This document shows, piece after piece, positions 39,671 through 47,995 of a DNA stretch of 64,000 bases (the stretch's first letter is position 1; each line of letters opens with the position of its first letter). This DNA is from an uncultured Blautia sp. (GTDB taxonomy: Bacteria > Bacillota > Clostridia > Lachnospirales > Lachnospiraceae). The DNA lies in NCBI GenBank assembly GCA_937893675.1, contig CALBGI010000014.1, positions 62,001-126,000 of the forward strand, in the 5' to 3' direction. The notes beneath the pieces are model-generated. The model was not told where the DNA came from. It was given only the letters and a program-made list of their open reading frames with translations, and ran no database searches. Both the position numbers and the translations under genes were made by a program.

Positions 39671-40788
39671 AAAAGCTCCTCCTTTTCCGGGTAAAGAGCC
39701 ACACGAACACCTTTGGAACGGAGCTCTCTGGCTTTTTTTACCGCTGCTTCCCAGGCATCTTCCGGATACGTAAGCACCTGGACCCCGGGCTCTTCCGGCA
39801 TGGAAATCTTCTGCCGCGTCAAAGCCTGCAAAAGATTGTCTACCACGATGGCAAATCCTATGGACGGCGCCGGACGCCCGAAGTGCTTCATCAGCTCGTT
39901 GTAGCGGCCGCCCTTCACTAAAGGCTCGCCGGTCCCATAGGTAAACGCCTGAAAGATAATGCCGGTATAATACTGATATTTGCTCAGCATTCCAAAATCA
40001 AAGCTTATGTATTTTTCGTATCCGTAGAGCTTCAGAATATCATAGATCTCCCGGAGACGGGACACCGCCTCCAGCGCCCTGGCATTGCGCGTAAGCTGTC
40101 CTGCTTTTTTCAGGACCTCGGTGGAGCCGAACATCTGCGGCAGCTCCACAAAGGCCGCGGCCAGACTTTTTTTCAGTTTCTGCTCCTGCACCAGCTCTTC
40201 CACACCCAGGTAATTCTTCTGGGAAATGAGAAAGCGAAGCCGTTCTTCCCCCTCCTCGTCCAGCTCCGCCTCGCGCAGAAGGGATTCAAAATAATCTACC
40301 TGACCCACACTGATCTGAAACTCTGTAAGGCCAGCCTCCAGTAAGCATTCCGCCGTCATGGCAAGAAGCTCGGCATCTGCCTGCGCGGAAGCATCTCCAA
40401 TACGCTCCACGCCCATCTGCGTGGCTTCCTTCAGCCGCCCCTGGTAGCTGGAGTTGTTGATAAAGGTTTTGCCGGTATAGCAAAGACTTACCGGCTGCTC
40501 CTCCGGCGCAAAATAGGTAGCGCAGGCTCTGGAAACCGAGGGCGTGAAATCCGGGCGGAGCACCAGCGTATTTCCCTCCCGGTCAAAAAATTTGTATAAA
40601 TCCCTTGACGCAATGGTTCCTACTTCCTTGCCGAATACCTCAAAAAATTCAAAGGTCGGCGTCTCAATGTCGCAGAAGCCATAGCGGTGGAATACCCCGT
40701 GAAGCTTCTCCTGCAGTGCCTGTTTCTGGCTGCACTCTCCATCATAAATATCCCGGACACCCTCCGGTGTATGAAAAATCCTCTGCAT
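39667..40788 (-). CDS. hisZ: ATP phosphoribosyltransferase regulatory subunit HisZ
   Basis: A 373-residue class II histidyl-tRNA-synthetase paralogue that lacks tRNA charging and activates short-form HisG. It shows the HisRS-like motif 2 region (LYKFFDREGNTLVLRPDFTPSVSRACA) and FDFGMLSKYQYYTGIIFQAFTYGTGEPLVKGGRYNELM. The start is placed at MQRIFHTPEGVRD, where an AGGAGG lies about ten bases ahead; an in-frame ATG ten codons upstream overlaps that site. First gene of the his operon. Confidence 0.93.
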   Translation of the reverse strand: MQRIFHTPEGVRDIYDGECSQKQALQEKLHGVFHRYGFCDIETPTFEFFEVFGKEVGTIASRDLYKFFDREGNTLVLRPDFTPSVSRACATYFAPEEQPVSLCYTGKTFINNSSYQGRLKEATQMGVERIGDASAQADAELLAMTAECLLEAGLTEFQISVGQVDYFESLLREAELDEEGEERLRFLISQKNYLGVEELVQEQKLKKSLAAAFVELPQMFGSTEVLKKAGQLTRNARALEAVSRLREIYDILKLYGYEKYISFDFGMLSKYQYYTGIIFQAFTYGTGEPLVKGGRYNELMKHFGRPAPSIGFAIVVDNLLQALTRQKISMPEEPGVQVLTYPEDAWEAAVKKARELRSKGVRVALYPEKEELL

Positions 40789-40831
40789 AATCCTGCAACC
40801 TCCTGTCGGGAAGCACATGAGCCGATACTTT

Positions 40832-40849
40832 ATCGCACTACTGTGCTAT
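40832..40849. promoter_or_regulatory. Inverted repeat in the his leader, candidate operator
   Basis: On the minus strand ATAGCAC-AGTA-GTGCGAT is a 7-bp inverted repeat with one mismatch and a four-base loop, lying about 20 bases after the -10 box. It could be a repressor site or a small RNA hairpin. The leader is too short for a T-box. Confidence 0.45.
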
Positions 40850-40867
40850 CACATAAAAATTACATAA

Positions 40868-40896
40868 ATTATAAACAAAGAACCGAAACTTGTCAA
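40868..40896 (-). promoter_or_regulatory. Consensus promoter of the his operon
   Basis: Minus strand -35 TTGACA (40891-40896), 17-base spacer, -10 TATAAT (40868-40873): a perfect sigma-A promoter. The -35 box overlaps the last codon and stop of recU. Confidence 0.87.
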
Positions 40897-41426
40897 TCCC
40901 GCATTTTTAAATCCAGCTGGATCCCGTCCAGATAGGGCACGAGAATCCCGCCTCGCTGGGGCAGATAAAACGCCTCGTCAAGCTCTTTTCGCTGAAAACT
41001 TTTTCTCCCGCCCTCTTCCATACGTTTCCAAAATGCAAGAAGTTTCTGCAGGGTAAGATAATAAAAGCGGTTTTCATTGCTGAAAAAGATCAGAAAAAAG
41101 GCCACGCCTCTCTGCGCCTCAAAGGCCTTCATAAATTCCACCTGATGCGGATGGATGTTGGCAAGGGGGAAGGTCTGCGCGCAGCATTCCTTTGCGTCAA
41201 AGCACACCGGAATCCCCTGCACGGCTCCTATGTAATCCACCGTACTTCTCTGCTCAAAATACGCCAGCGTAATGTGCCGGTTTTCCTTATCCATGCGCAC
41301 CGGAGTGATGGGAGTGGGAATCTTCTGGATCAGAGCCAGCCCCTTTTCCCGGTACTGCTCGTTTGTCCTGTTTATGAGTTCTTCCAGGGTGGAACCCCGA
41401 AGTCCTCTGCTGCTCCAGGTTGCCAT
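40893..41426 (-). CDS. recU: Holliday junction resolvase RecU
   Basis: A 177-residue Gram-positive resolvase that cuts four-way junctions in recombination. It has LEELINRTNEQYREKGLALIQKIPTPI, then the nuclease core STVDYIGAVQGIPVCFDAKE with the metal-binding Asp and Glu and the catalytic Lys, followed by HPHQVEFMKAFEAQRGVAFFLI. AGGAGAAAAAG precedes the ATG. It lies 12 bases after lepB on the same strand, rather than beside a penicillin-binding protein gene as in Bacillus. Confidence 0.9.
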   Translation of the reverse strand: MATWSSRGLRGSTLEELINRTNEQYREKGLALIQKIPTPITPVRMDKENRHITLAYFEQRSTVDYIGAVQGIPVCFDAKECCAQTFPLANIHPHQVEFMKAFEAQRGVAFFLIFFSNENRFYYLTLQKLLAFWKRMEEGGRKSFQRKELDEAFYLPQRGGILVPYLDGIQLDLKMRD

Positions 41427-41438
41427 GATCTTTTTCTC

Positions 41439-41996
41439 CTATTTCAAAAGCTTGATGGTTGGAAAATAGCGCAGAACCGCCTTTCCCACAATCTGATCAA
41501 ACCGCACAAAGGTGTTGTCCCAGAATCTGGAATCCTTGGAATTATTCCGGTTATCTCCCAGCATAAAATAGCTGTCCTCCGGCACCTCATAGGATCCGAA
41601 GCTTCCGATGGATTTTTCCGGAATAAAAGAATCGTCAAGGGGCGTGGGGGAACCGTCAATATATACCTTCCCATCCACAATCTCCACCGTCTCTCCGGGA
41701 AGCCCGATGACCCTTTTGATAAAAAGCTGACTCTCATCATCCGGGTATTTGAAGATCACAATGTCAAAACGCTCCGGCTCCTTCCATTTTTTGGAGACCT
41801 CTCTGCCGAAGAGATCCATGTTCAGTCCATAGGCCAGACGGAAGCCAAAGATCCGGTCCCCCGTCATGATCGTTTCCTCCATGGATTCCGACGGAATTTT
41901 TGCGTTGATAAGAACTACATTATTTACCACCAAAACAACCACCACAACAAAAATGATCATTTTTACATAATCCCAAATTTCACTCCAGATTTTCAT
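41439..41996 (-). CDS. lepB: Signal peptidase I
   Basis: A 185-residue Gram-positive type I signal peptidase with a single N-terminal membrane anchor (about 12-32). The catalytic serine is Ser38 (IPSESMEET) and the general base Lys94 (LFIKRVIGLPGE); the GDNRNNSKDSR motif is also present. GAGGAGAGTTATT precedes the ATG. It overlaps the end of the pseudouridine synthase gene by 17 bases. Confidence 0.95.
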   Translation of the reverse strand: MKIWSEIWDYVKMIIFVVVVVLVVNNVVLINAKIPSESMEETIMTGDRIFGFRLAYGLNMDLFGREVSKKWKEPERFDIVIFKYPDDESQLFIKRVIGLPGETVEIVDGKVYIDGSPTPLDDSFIPEKSIGSFGSYEVPEDSYFMLGDNRNNSKDSRFWDNTFVRFDQIVGKAVLRYFPTIKLLK

Positions 41997-42972
41997 AATA
42001 ACTCTCCTCTAAATGCTGTTCTTTCAAAACCCTCAGAAACTGCGGCGGCACCGGCGCCGTCACACGCTTCTGTGACAGCGGCTCAAATTCTCCTCCAAGG
42101 CAGGGAAACTCCAATCGGTAGGCATGCAGAAGTTGATGCTTCAGGCGGCTTTTCTCCCCGTACCGCCGATTAAACTCAGAATCTCCGTATTTGCTGTCCC
42201 CAAGGATCGGATGCCCGATAGATGCCAGATGGGCGCGTATCTGATGTGTCCGTCCTGTGAGAAGCAGCACCGACAAAAGGGTCATCTTCTCATTTCCGCC
42301 AAGGGGAACATACGCAGTTTCAACAGGAAGACTCCCTTCTCTTTCTTCCTGATAAATTTCTACTTTATTACAGGTTTCATCTTTCTGTAAATATCCTTTG
42401 ATATATTTCTCTTTTTTTACCCGGCCCTTCACCAGGCAAAGATAATATTTGTGCAGGCTGCGGTCATGAAACAGCTCTGACAGGGTCTGAAGTCCTGCCA
42501 GGGTCTTTCCTGCCGCCACAATGCCGCTGGTATTGCGGTCCAGCCGGTTGCACACCGACGGCCGGAAGGTGCGAAGCTCCTCCCTTGTCACGGCGCCGCT
42601 CTCCAGAAGATATCCCGTAAGGTACTCCACAAGGGAGGGACCGTCCTTCTTTCCTGCCGGCTGGGAAAGCATTCCTGCGGGCTTGTTTACCAGGATCACA
42701 TGCCTGTCCTCATAAAGAATCTCCAGCTCCCTATGCGCCAGCGCCGCCTCCTGTCCCTTGAATTTTTCAAAGGTCTCATCGCTCAGGAACAGCCGCACCA
42801 CATCTCCCTGGCAGAGCAGTTCGTTTCCCAGCGCTTTTTTGCCGTTGAGCGTGATATTCTTTTTTCGCAGCATTTTGTAAAAAAAACTCTTGGGCGCTTC
42901 CCGAAGAAGCTTCGCCAGATATTTGTCCAGCCGCTGTCCTGCCTCGTTCTCTTTTATGGTCTGTTCTTTCAT
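41980..42972 (-). CDS. RluA-family pseudouridine synthase
   Basis: A 330-residue enzyme with an N-terminal S4 domain (RLDKYLAKLLREAPKSFFYKMLRKKNITLNGKKA) and a synthase domain whose catalytic motif is CNRLDRNTSG; LTGRTHQIRAHLASIGHPILGD is the conserved later motif. It is a second family member besides rluD and is closer to the RluC/RluA-like clostridial group; the target uridines are unknown. It overlaps lepB and has GTAGGAGACGT before the ATG. Confidence 0.88.
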   Translation of the reverse strand: MKEQTIKENEAGQRLDKYLAKLLREAPKSFFYKMLRKKNITLNGKKALGNELLCQGDVVRLFLSDETFEKFKGQEAALAHRELEILYEDRHVILVNKPAGMLSQPAGKKDGPSLVEYLTGYLLESGAVTREELRTFRPSVCNRLDRNTSGIVAAGKTLAGLQTLSELFHDRSLHKYYLCLVKGRVKKEKYIKGYLQKDETCNKVEIYQEEREGSLPVETAYVPLGGNEKMTLLSVLLLTGRTHQIRAHLASIGHPILGDSKYGDSEFNRRYGEKSRLKHQLLHAYRLEFPCLGGEFEPLSQKRVTAPVPPQFLRVLKEQHLEESYYENLE

Positions 42973-42979
42973 ACGTCTC

Positions 42980-43606
42980 CTACAGGCAGATCGCCAGAAT
43001 GGTGTGCTTGATCATCTCGTTCCTGGAAAGCTCCGGGTACCTGGAATCCGGCGTGAATTTTATGCCTTCCTCCAGAGATGCCTTGTTTTTGTTCATCGTA
43101 TCCAGCCGTTCCAGATAGGGCTTTAACTCTTTCAAAATCTTTACATCTGCTTTATAGCCGTTTTTGCGGATGATCTTCTGGGATTCCCTGGCCATAAACT
43201 CACAGTCGATCTTGGGGTCGCTGCTATAGCCCACCACGGTGTTTCCGCAAATGGCAAACGCATCGATATAAGCGCTCTTCTCATAGAAGGTCATGTACAT
43301 CTCATAGCTCATGACGAGCTCGCCCTGATGCTGCCGGATGCTTTCGTAAAGCGCTTCGTCCATGGGGCGGCGCATAAGGATCATGATAAGGCTCACCATG
43401 GATTTGCAGGCCGGAAGACAGCCTACCACCGCGATGACCGTCCAGATCGTTTTTCTGGTGTCAAAATACGCCCAGGAGCTGAAAAAAATGAAAAGGGGCA
43501 CTGCAAACATGATCAGGGTTATCAGAAAACGCTTCTTTTTTTCTTTTGAAAAATAACCGAAATCTCCTTTTCGGATGCGCTTTTTTTTCTCTTTGGCATT
43601 TTTCAT
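42980..43606 (-). CDS. Uncharacterised two-segment membrane protein
   Basis: A 208-residue protein, not recognised. The N-terminus is strongly basic (MKNAKEKKKRIRKGDFGYFSKEKKKR). Two hydrophobic segments (about 28-45 and 55-75) are followed by a soluble domain of about 130 residues: EALYESIRQHQGELVMSYEMYMTFYEKSAYIDAFAICGNTVVGYSS and LKELKPYLERLDTMNK. ATG 43606 has AGGAGAGCAG ahead. It is between YgiQ (10 bases) and the pseudouridine synthase (7 bases). Confidence 0.68.
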   Translation of the reverse strand: MKNAKEKKKRIRKGDFGYFSKEKKKRFLITLIMFAVPLFIFFSSWAYFDTRKTIWTVIAVVGCLPACKSMVSLIMILMRRPMDEALYESIRQHQGELVMSYEMYMTFYEKSAYIDAFAICGNTVVGYSSDPKIDCEFMARESQKIIRKNGYKADVKILKELKPYLERLDTMNKNKASLEEGIKFTPDSRYPELSRNEMIKHTILAICL

Positions 43607-43616
43607 AGCTGCTCTC

Positions 43617-45509
43617 CTAACTGTTTTTCTTTTTGTGAACGTTCCGGATGGTTTTTTTCTTTTTCGGCCTGCTCTTTTTCTCCATGGTTCGGGAATTTGG
43701 TTCCGCCGGCCTGCCCTGCGCCTGGATGCGCACAAGGCATTTGGGACCTGTTCCCACCAGATCCATACGCCCGGCAAGGCGAAGCCCCTCCAGCACAAGC
43801 GGGCGGTTGGCCGGATTTTTGTACTGCATCAGCGCCCGCTGCATGCTTTTTTCCCGGGGATCCCTGGGCACGTAGACCTTCTCTCCTGTCAGAGGATGGA
43901 TCCCTGTATAGAACATGCAGGTAGACAGCGTGGAAGGCGTCGGATAAAAATCCTGCACCTGCTCCGGCGTGTATCCCAGATCTCTTACATATTCCGCAAG
44001 CTTGACCGCCTCTTTCATGGTACAGCCCGGATGGGAGGACATAAAATAGGGCACCGCATACTGGTCCATGCCTGCTTTTTTATTTTCTTTTTCGTAGGCC
44101 TTTAAAAATTTCTCGTACACCTGATGCGGCGGTTTGCCCATAAGCCGCAATACTTCATCGGAAACATGCTCCGGCGCAACGCGAAGCTGCCCGCTCACAT
44201 GGTGGCGCACAAGCTCGGAAAGAAACGCCGGATTTTTATCCGCCAGCACGTAATCAAACCGCACGCCGGAGCGGATAAACACTTTTTTTACCTTCGGGAT
44301 CGCCCGAAGCTTCCGGAGCAGACAGACATAATCCTCATGGTCTGCCGCAAGATTGGGGCATGGTGAGGGAAACAGGCACTGCCGGTGTTTACAGACACCC
44401 TTCGTGAGCTGTTTTTCACAGGAAGGATGCCGAAAATCTGCCGTGGGCCCTCCCACATCATGAATATAGCCTTTAAACTCCGGATCTTCCGTCATCTTTT
44501 TTGCTTCCGCCACAATGGATTCGTGGCTTCTCGTCTGCAGGATCCGTCCCTGATGAAAGGTAAGCGCACAGAAGCTGCAGCTTCCAAAACAGCCCCGGTT
44601 GCTGGTGAGACTGAATTTCACCTCTGAAAGAGCCGGAATCCCTCCCTTTGCATCGTACATGGGATGCCAGGTCCCCGCATAGGGAAGCCCGTACACATCG
44701 TCCATTTCTGTCTGGGTAAGCGGCCGCGCCGGAGGATTCTGCACCACATAGCCCTTTGCCCCGTAGCTCTCAACCAGCGGCCTGGCTGTAAACGGATCTG
44801 TGTTCTCATACTGCAGGGCAAAGCTTTTTGCATAGGCCTGCTTGTCCGATGCGCTCTCCTCGAAGGAAGGCAGCACGACTGCATCATAAACGCCGGAAAT
44901 ATCTCTGGTCTTGAAAACAGTTCCCGGAATGTAGGTGAGTTCCTGCACCGGAATCCCGCTGTCAAGGGCTTCCGCAATTTCCAGAATGGAATGCTCTCCC
45001 ATTCCATAAGAAATCAAATCTGCCCCCGCGTCCAGGAGCACGCTTCTTCGCACGCGGTCCTCCCAGTAATCATAATGGGAAAGACGGCGCAGACTGGCCT
45101 CGATCCCGCCAAGGATCACCGGCGTGTGTTTGTAGGTACGCCGGATGAGATTTCCATATACAATGGCCGCCCGGTCCGGACGCAGCCCCATAACGCCCCC
45201 CGGAGAGTAGGCGTCTTTGTGGCGGTGTTTTTTGGACACCGTATAATGATTCACCATGGAATCCATATTTCCCGCGCTCACAAGAAACCCAAGGCGCGGC
45301 TCTCCGAATTCGCAGATGCTCTCCGGTTTCCTCCAGTCCGGCTGGGGCAGCATGCATACGCGGTAGCCCCTGCTTTCCAGGAGACGGCTTATGATAGCCA
45401 AACCAAAGGAAGGATGGTCCACGTAGGCGTCCCCTGTAATATAAACAAAGTCCGCCCGGTCCCATCCCCGTTCTTTCATTTCCTGTTTTGTTACCGGTAA
45501 AAAATTCAT
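43617..45509 (-). CDS. YgiQ family radical SAM protein
   Basis: A 630-residue radical SAM enzyme of unknown substrate. The cluster motif is CFGSCSFC (C-x3-C-x2-C) in the context SNRGCFGSCSFCALTFHQGR. The family's N-terminal region FVYITGDAYVDHPSFGLAIISRLLESRGY and QDFYPTPSTLSTCMFYTG are present. The C-terminus is short and basic. The ATG directly follows the TAG stop of the HAD gene, which indicates coupled translation. Confidence 0.9.
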   Translation of the reverse strand: MNFLPVTKQEMKERGWDRADFVYITGDAYVDHPSFGLAIISRLLESRGYRVCMLPQPDWRKPESICEFGEPRLGFLVSAGNMDSMVNHYTVSKKHRHKDAYSPGGVMGLRPDRAAIVYGNLIRRTYKHTPVILGGIEASLRRLSHYDYWEDRVRRSVLLDAGADLISYGMGEHSILEIAEALDSGIPVQELTYIPGTVFKTRDISGVYDAVVLPSFEESASDKQAYAKSFALQYENTDPFTARPLVESYGAKGYVVQNPPARPLTQTEMDDVYGLPYAGTWHPMYDAKGGIPALSEVKFSLTSNRGCFGSCSFCALTFHQGRILQTRSHESIVAEAKKMTEDPEFKGYIHDVGGPTADFRHPSCEKQLTKGVCKHRQCLFPSPCPNLAADHEDYVCLLRKLRAIPKVKKVFIRSGVRFDYVLADKNPAFLSELVRHHVSGQLRVAPEHVSDEVLRLMGKPPHQVYEKFLKAYEKENKKAGMDQYAVPYFMSSHPGCTMKEAVKLAEYVRDLGYTPEQVQDFYPTPSTLSTCMFYTGIHPLTGEKVYVPRDPREKSMQRALMQYKNPANRPLVLEGLRLAGRMDLVGTGPKCLVRIQAQGRPAEPNSRTMEKKSRPKKKKTIRNVHKKKNS

Positions 45510-46175
45510 CTATCTGACCTCATATGTATTGTCCAGCACCTGTGCATAGGACTCTATGTAATAGTCTGCACACGCTCTTTTTTCTTTTTCCTGAAATTCA
45601 CTGTATTTATCGTGTACAGCGCACACTTCCATGCCCGCCGCTTTTCCCGCCAGAATCCCCGGCACAATGTCCTCAAATACCAGACAGGCCGAGGGCTCTG
45701 TACAAAGCTGCCGCGCCGCCTCCAGATACACATCCGGCGCCGGTTTGCCTTTCTTTACATCGCAGGCGGTGATGATGACGTCAAAACAGTCCCTCACCCC
45801 GCGGCCTGTAAGCGCCGCCTCGATCAGAGGCAGGGAATTGCTGGAAGCCACCGCGGTTTTGATCCCCTGTTTCTTCAGATACCTGAGGAAGCTTTCTGCT
45901 CCCGGCTTCAGCAAAACCTGACTGCTGTACTGCTCCATCGCCATGTCCTGCCAGCTTTTCTTTATGGTTTCCACGGAATCCCCAAGGTGGAACCGTTCCT
46001 TAAAATATACGGCAACCTCCGTAAAGCCCATGCCTTCCACGTCCTGCTGCAGTCCCTCGGGCACAGTCAGTCCGTGGCGTCCCAGATAATCTATGTCGAT
46101 CTGGGACCATACCCACATGGAATCCACCAACGTGCCATCCAGATCAAACAACACTGCTTTTTTGTCTTTCAGCAT
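45510..46175 (-). CDS. HAD-superfamily phosphatase, beta-phosphoglucomutase-like
   Basis: A 221-residue HAD subfamily IA protein. Motif I is LFDLDGTLVDS, motif II is AVASSNS, the lysine is in KKGKPAPDVYLEAARQL and motif III is CLVFEDIVPGILAGKAAGM. The four-helix cap of this class follows motif I. The substrate cannot be deduced; sugar phosphates are common. ATG 46175 follows AGAGAGG. It lies 10 bases after the alarmone synthetase gene. Confidence 0.86.
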   Translation of the reverse strand: MLKDKKAVLFDLDGTLVDSMWVWSQIDIDYLGRHGLTVPEGLQQDVEGMGFTEVAVYFKERFHLGDSVETIKKSWQDMAMEQYSSQVLLKPGAESFLRYLKKQGIKTAVASSNSLPLIEAALTGRGVRDCFDVIITACDVKKGKPAPDVYLEAARQLCTEPSACLVFEDIVPGILAGKAAGMEVCAVHDKYSEFQEKEKRACADYYIESYAQVLDNTYEVR

Positions 46176-46185
46176 ACAAACCTCT

Positions 46186-46998
46186 CTACACATGATAATG
46201 AACCGCCTGCGCGCGGTAGCCCTCTGCAATGATATCCAGCTGCCTGTGAAAACGCTGCAGCTTCCGGATGTCCTTGGTCCTGTAAACACGCAGAAATTCG
46301 TCCTGGATCTTCATGACCTCCCGTTTGTTGGAAACCTTATACATATTCTCAATGTTGTTGAGAATGTCTTTTACCAGATTGGACTGCATCTGCGAGGAAA
46401 GCTGCGCGTCCATGATCTCACTCCTCACAGAGGACATCTCATGATCCAGAGAAATGATCGCGTCCGCCGCCTTGCTCAGCCGCTCTGCCACATGCTCCGG
46501 CATGTCACCGCGGTATTTGTACTGCAGAGAATGCTCAATGGTGGCCCAGAAATTCATCGCCATGGTGCGGATCTGCACCTCCACCTGCAGCTTCTTTGGT
46601 CCGTTTATGGTCTCCACCGTATAGTAGATGATCAGGTGATAGCTGCGGTAACCGCTCTGCTTGATGTGCCGCAGATAATCCTTCTCACTTTTGATCTCCA
46701 TATCGCCGCGGTTCTGAATCATGGCCGCAACCGTCTCGATATCTTCCTCAAACTGGCAGATGATGCGGATTCCCGCAATATCCTCCACATCCTCCTCCAG
46801 GCGCTCCAGAGGAATGTGCTTGCGCTGCATTTTTTCCAAAATACTGGACACGCTTTTTACACGTCCGCGAACCTGCTCAATGGGAGAATATAAGTCGTTC
46901 TGCCTGTGCTCGTCGATCATATGCTCAAACTTGACCACCAGCTCCCGGACTGCAAGCTCGTAGGGGCAGAGAATACTTCTCCACAACTGTATTTCCAT
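46186..46998 (-). CDS. relQ: Small alarmone synthetase, RelQ/YjbM-like
   Basis: A 270-residue single-domain (p)ppGpp synthetase without hydrolase or TGS/ACT domains. Conserved elements are RVKSVSSILEKM (ATP-binding), LEEDVEDIAGIRIIC, GYRSYHLIIYY and EVQIRTMAMNFWATIEHSLQYKY. A C-terminal helical extension matches RelQ. AAGGAGCAG precedes the ATG. It has its own extended -10 promoter and reads into the HAD and YgiQ genes. Confidence 0.9.
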   Translation of the reverse strand: MEIQLWRSILCPYELAVRELVVKFEHMIDEHRQNDLYSPIEQVRGRVKSVSSILEKMQRKHIPLERLEEDVEDIAGIRIICQFEEDIETVAAMIQNRGDMEIKSEKDYLRHIKQSGYRSYHLIIYYTVETINGPKKLQVEVQIRTMAMNFWATIEHSLQYKYRGDMPEHVAERLSKAADAIISLDHEMSSVRSEIMDAQLSSQMQSNLVKDILNNIENMYKVSNKREVMKIQDEFLRVYRTKDIRKLQRFHRQLDIIAEGYRAQAVHYHV

Positions 46999-47046
46999 AA
47001 CATACTGCTCCTTATTTTTCGTTTCTGAAATTCCTTAAGTGCTCCT

Positions 47047-47055
47047 ATTATAGCA
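47047..47055 (-). promoter_or_regulatory. Extended -10 promoter of relQ
   Basis: Minus strand TGCTATAAT with no clear -35 at the usual distance, about 50 bases ahead of the relQ start. Confidence 0.55.
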
Positions 47056-47066
47056 CAAATTTTCCA

Positions 47067-47879
47067 CTAATATATATACTTTCTCATCTTTTTCTCCGCA
47101 GCCCTCAAAATCCAGTAGGGATTTACCGAAAGCTCCGGATGTTCCTCTGTTGTAATGTAAATGCCCAGATGCAGGTGCACCGGAAATTTGCCCGCGGTTC
47201 CCTCCTGCCCGTATCCCGTATTGCCCATATAGCCCAGAATATCCCCTGCGGACACAGCCTCCCCTTCCGTAAATTCCCTTTCATACTGAGAAAGATGCGC
47301 ATAATAAAAATATGCGCCGCCCTCTGCGCGGATCCCCAGCCGGTATCCACCCAGAGGAAGCCACCCTGCCTGCTCCACCACGCCGTCTGTCATGCTGAGC
47401 ACGGGATAATAGCCGCTTACCTCTTTTTCTCCAAACAGATCTGTCCCCTCGTGGATCCGGTCTCCGCCATAGGTTCTTGGCGCACCGAAGGTGTCCTCAT
47501 AGGAAAAGGTTCCGCCCGCCAGGGGAAAGCAGGCCACATCGCACCAGATGGCCTCATAGAGCTTCTGCAGCTTATAAAATTCCTGCCTCTTGTATTTTAT
47601 GTAGGGAGCGCTGTCAAAAGAAAGCTCCTCCGGAAAAAAATCTCCGTTCAGCATGGAAGCCGTCAAAACGCGGGAAAACTCCGATCTGCCTGTTGTTTTT
47701 TCCGTAAGAGCCTCACAAAGCTCCGGCAGAAAATATTGTTCGCGAAACGCCATGGTCGTGCCGGTATCTTCCTGCAGAACCGAAGCCTGCGCCCGTTCCC
47801 GGATCATTTCCTCCATGGATGCAGAAAACAGGACTGTCACCACAAAAAGAACGATCCATCTCCACTGACGTGTCTTCAT
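47067..47879 (-). CDS. M23-family membrane-anchored metallopeptidase
   Basis: A 270-residue protein with an N-terminal membrane anchor or signal (about 7-20) and a C-terminal LytM/M23 zinc endopeptidase domain. The zinc ligands are His143 and Asp147 (HEGTDLFG) and the HxH pair His235-His237 (VHLHLG), so the active site is complete. The start at 47879 is preceded by GGGAGGTGG. It would cleave peptidoglycan cross-bridges outside the membrane. A sporulation-type promoter candidate upstream suggests a role in engulfment or spore cortex, which is inference. Confidence 0.87.
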   Translation of the reverse strand: MKTRQWRWIVLFVVTVLFSASMEEMIRERAQASVLQEDTGTTMAFREQYFLPELCEALTEKTTGRSEFSRVLTASMLNGDFFPEELSFDSAPYIKYKRQEFYKLQKLYEAIWCDVACFPLAGGTFSYEDTFGAPRTYGGDRIHEGTDLFGEKEVSGYYPVLSMTDGVVEQAGWLPLGGYRLGIRAEGGAYFYYAHLSQYEREFTEGEAVSAGDILGYMGNTGYGQEGTAGKFPVHLHLGIYITTEEHPELSVNPYWILRAAEKKMRKYIY

Positions 47880-47904
47880 AGCCACCTCCCAGATCCCACC
47901 GTAC

Positions 47905-47932
47905 AGTATATGCGGAATGTGGCAGCATATGA
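47905..47932 (-). promoter_or_regulatory. Possible sigma-E type promoter of the M23 gene
   Basis: Minus strand CATATACT (47905-47912) fits the sigma-E -10 consensus CATAnAnT, with TCATATG (47926-47932) about 13 bases upstream as the -35 part. A sigma-A reading (TATACT) has no matching -35. Confidence 0.4.
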
Positions 47933-47941
47933 CACAAAATT

Positions 47942-47979
47942 GAAAAAAATAAGAGACGCCGCAGTTTTTACGACGCCCC
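47942..47979 (-). terminator. Terminator of pepD
   Basis: On the minus strand GGGGCGTCG (47971-47979) pairs with CGGCGTCTC (47953-47961) over nine base pairs including three G-U pairs, loop of nine, followed by a T-rich run TTATTTTTTTC. Confidence 0.62.
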
Positions 47980-47995
47980 TTTTGTCACTCTTCTG

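Noticed and set aside
40789..40867. Possible T-box riboswitch ahead of hisZ
   Set aside because: The untranslated leader is only about 70 bases, without room for the specifier and antiterminator stems, and no T-box sequence is seen.
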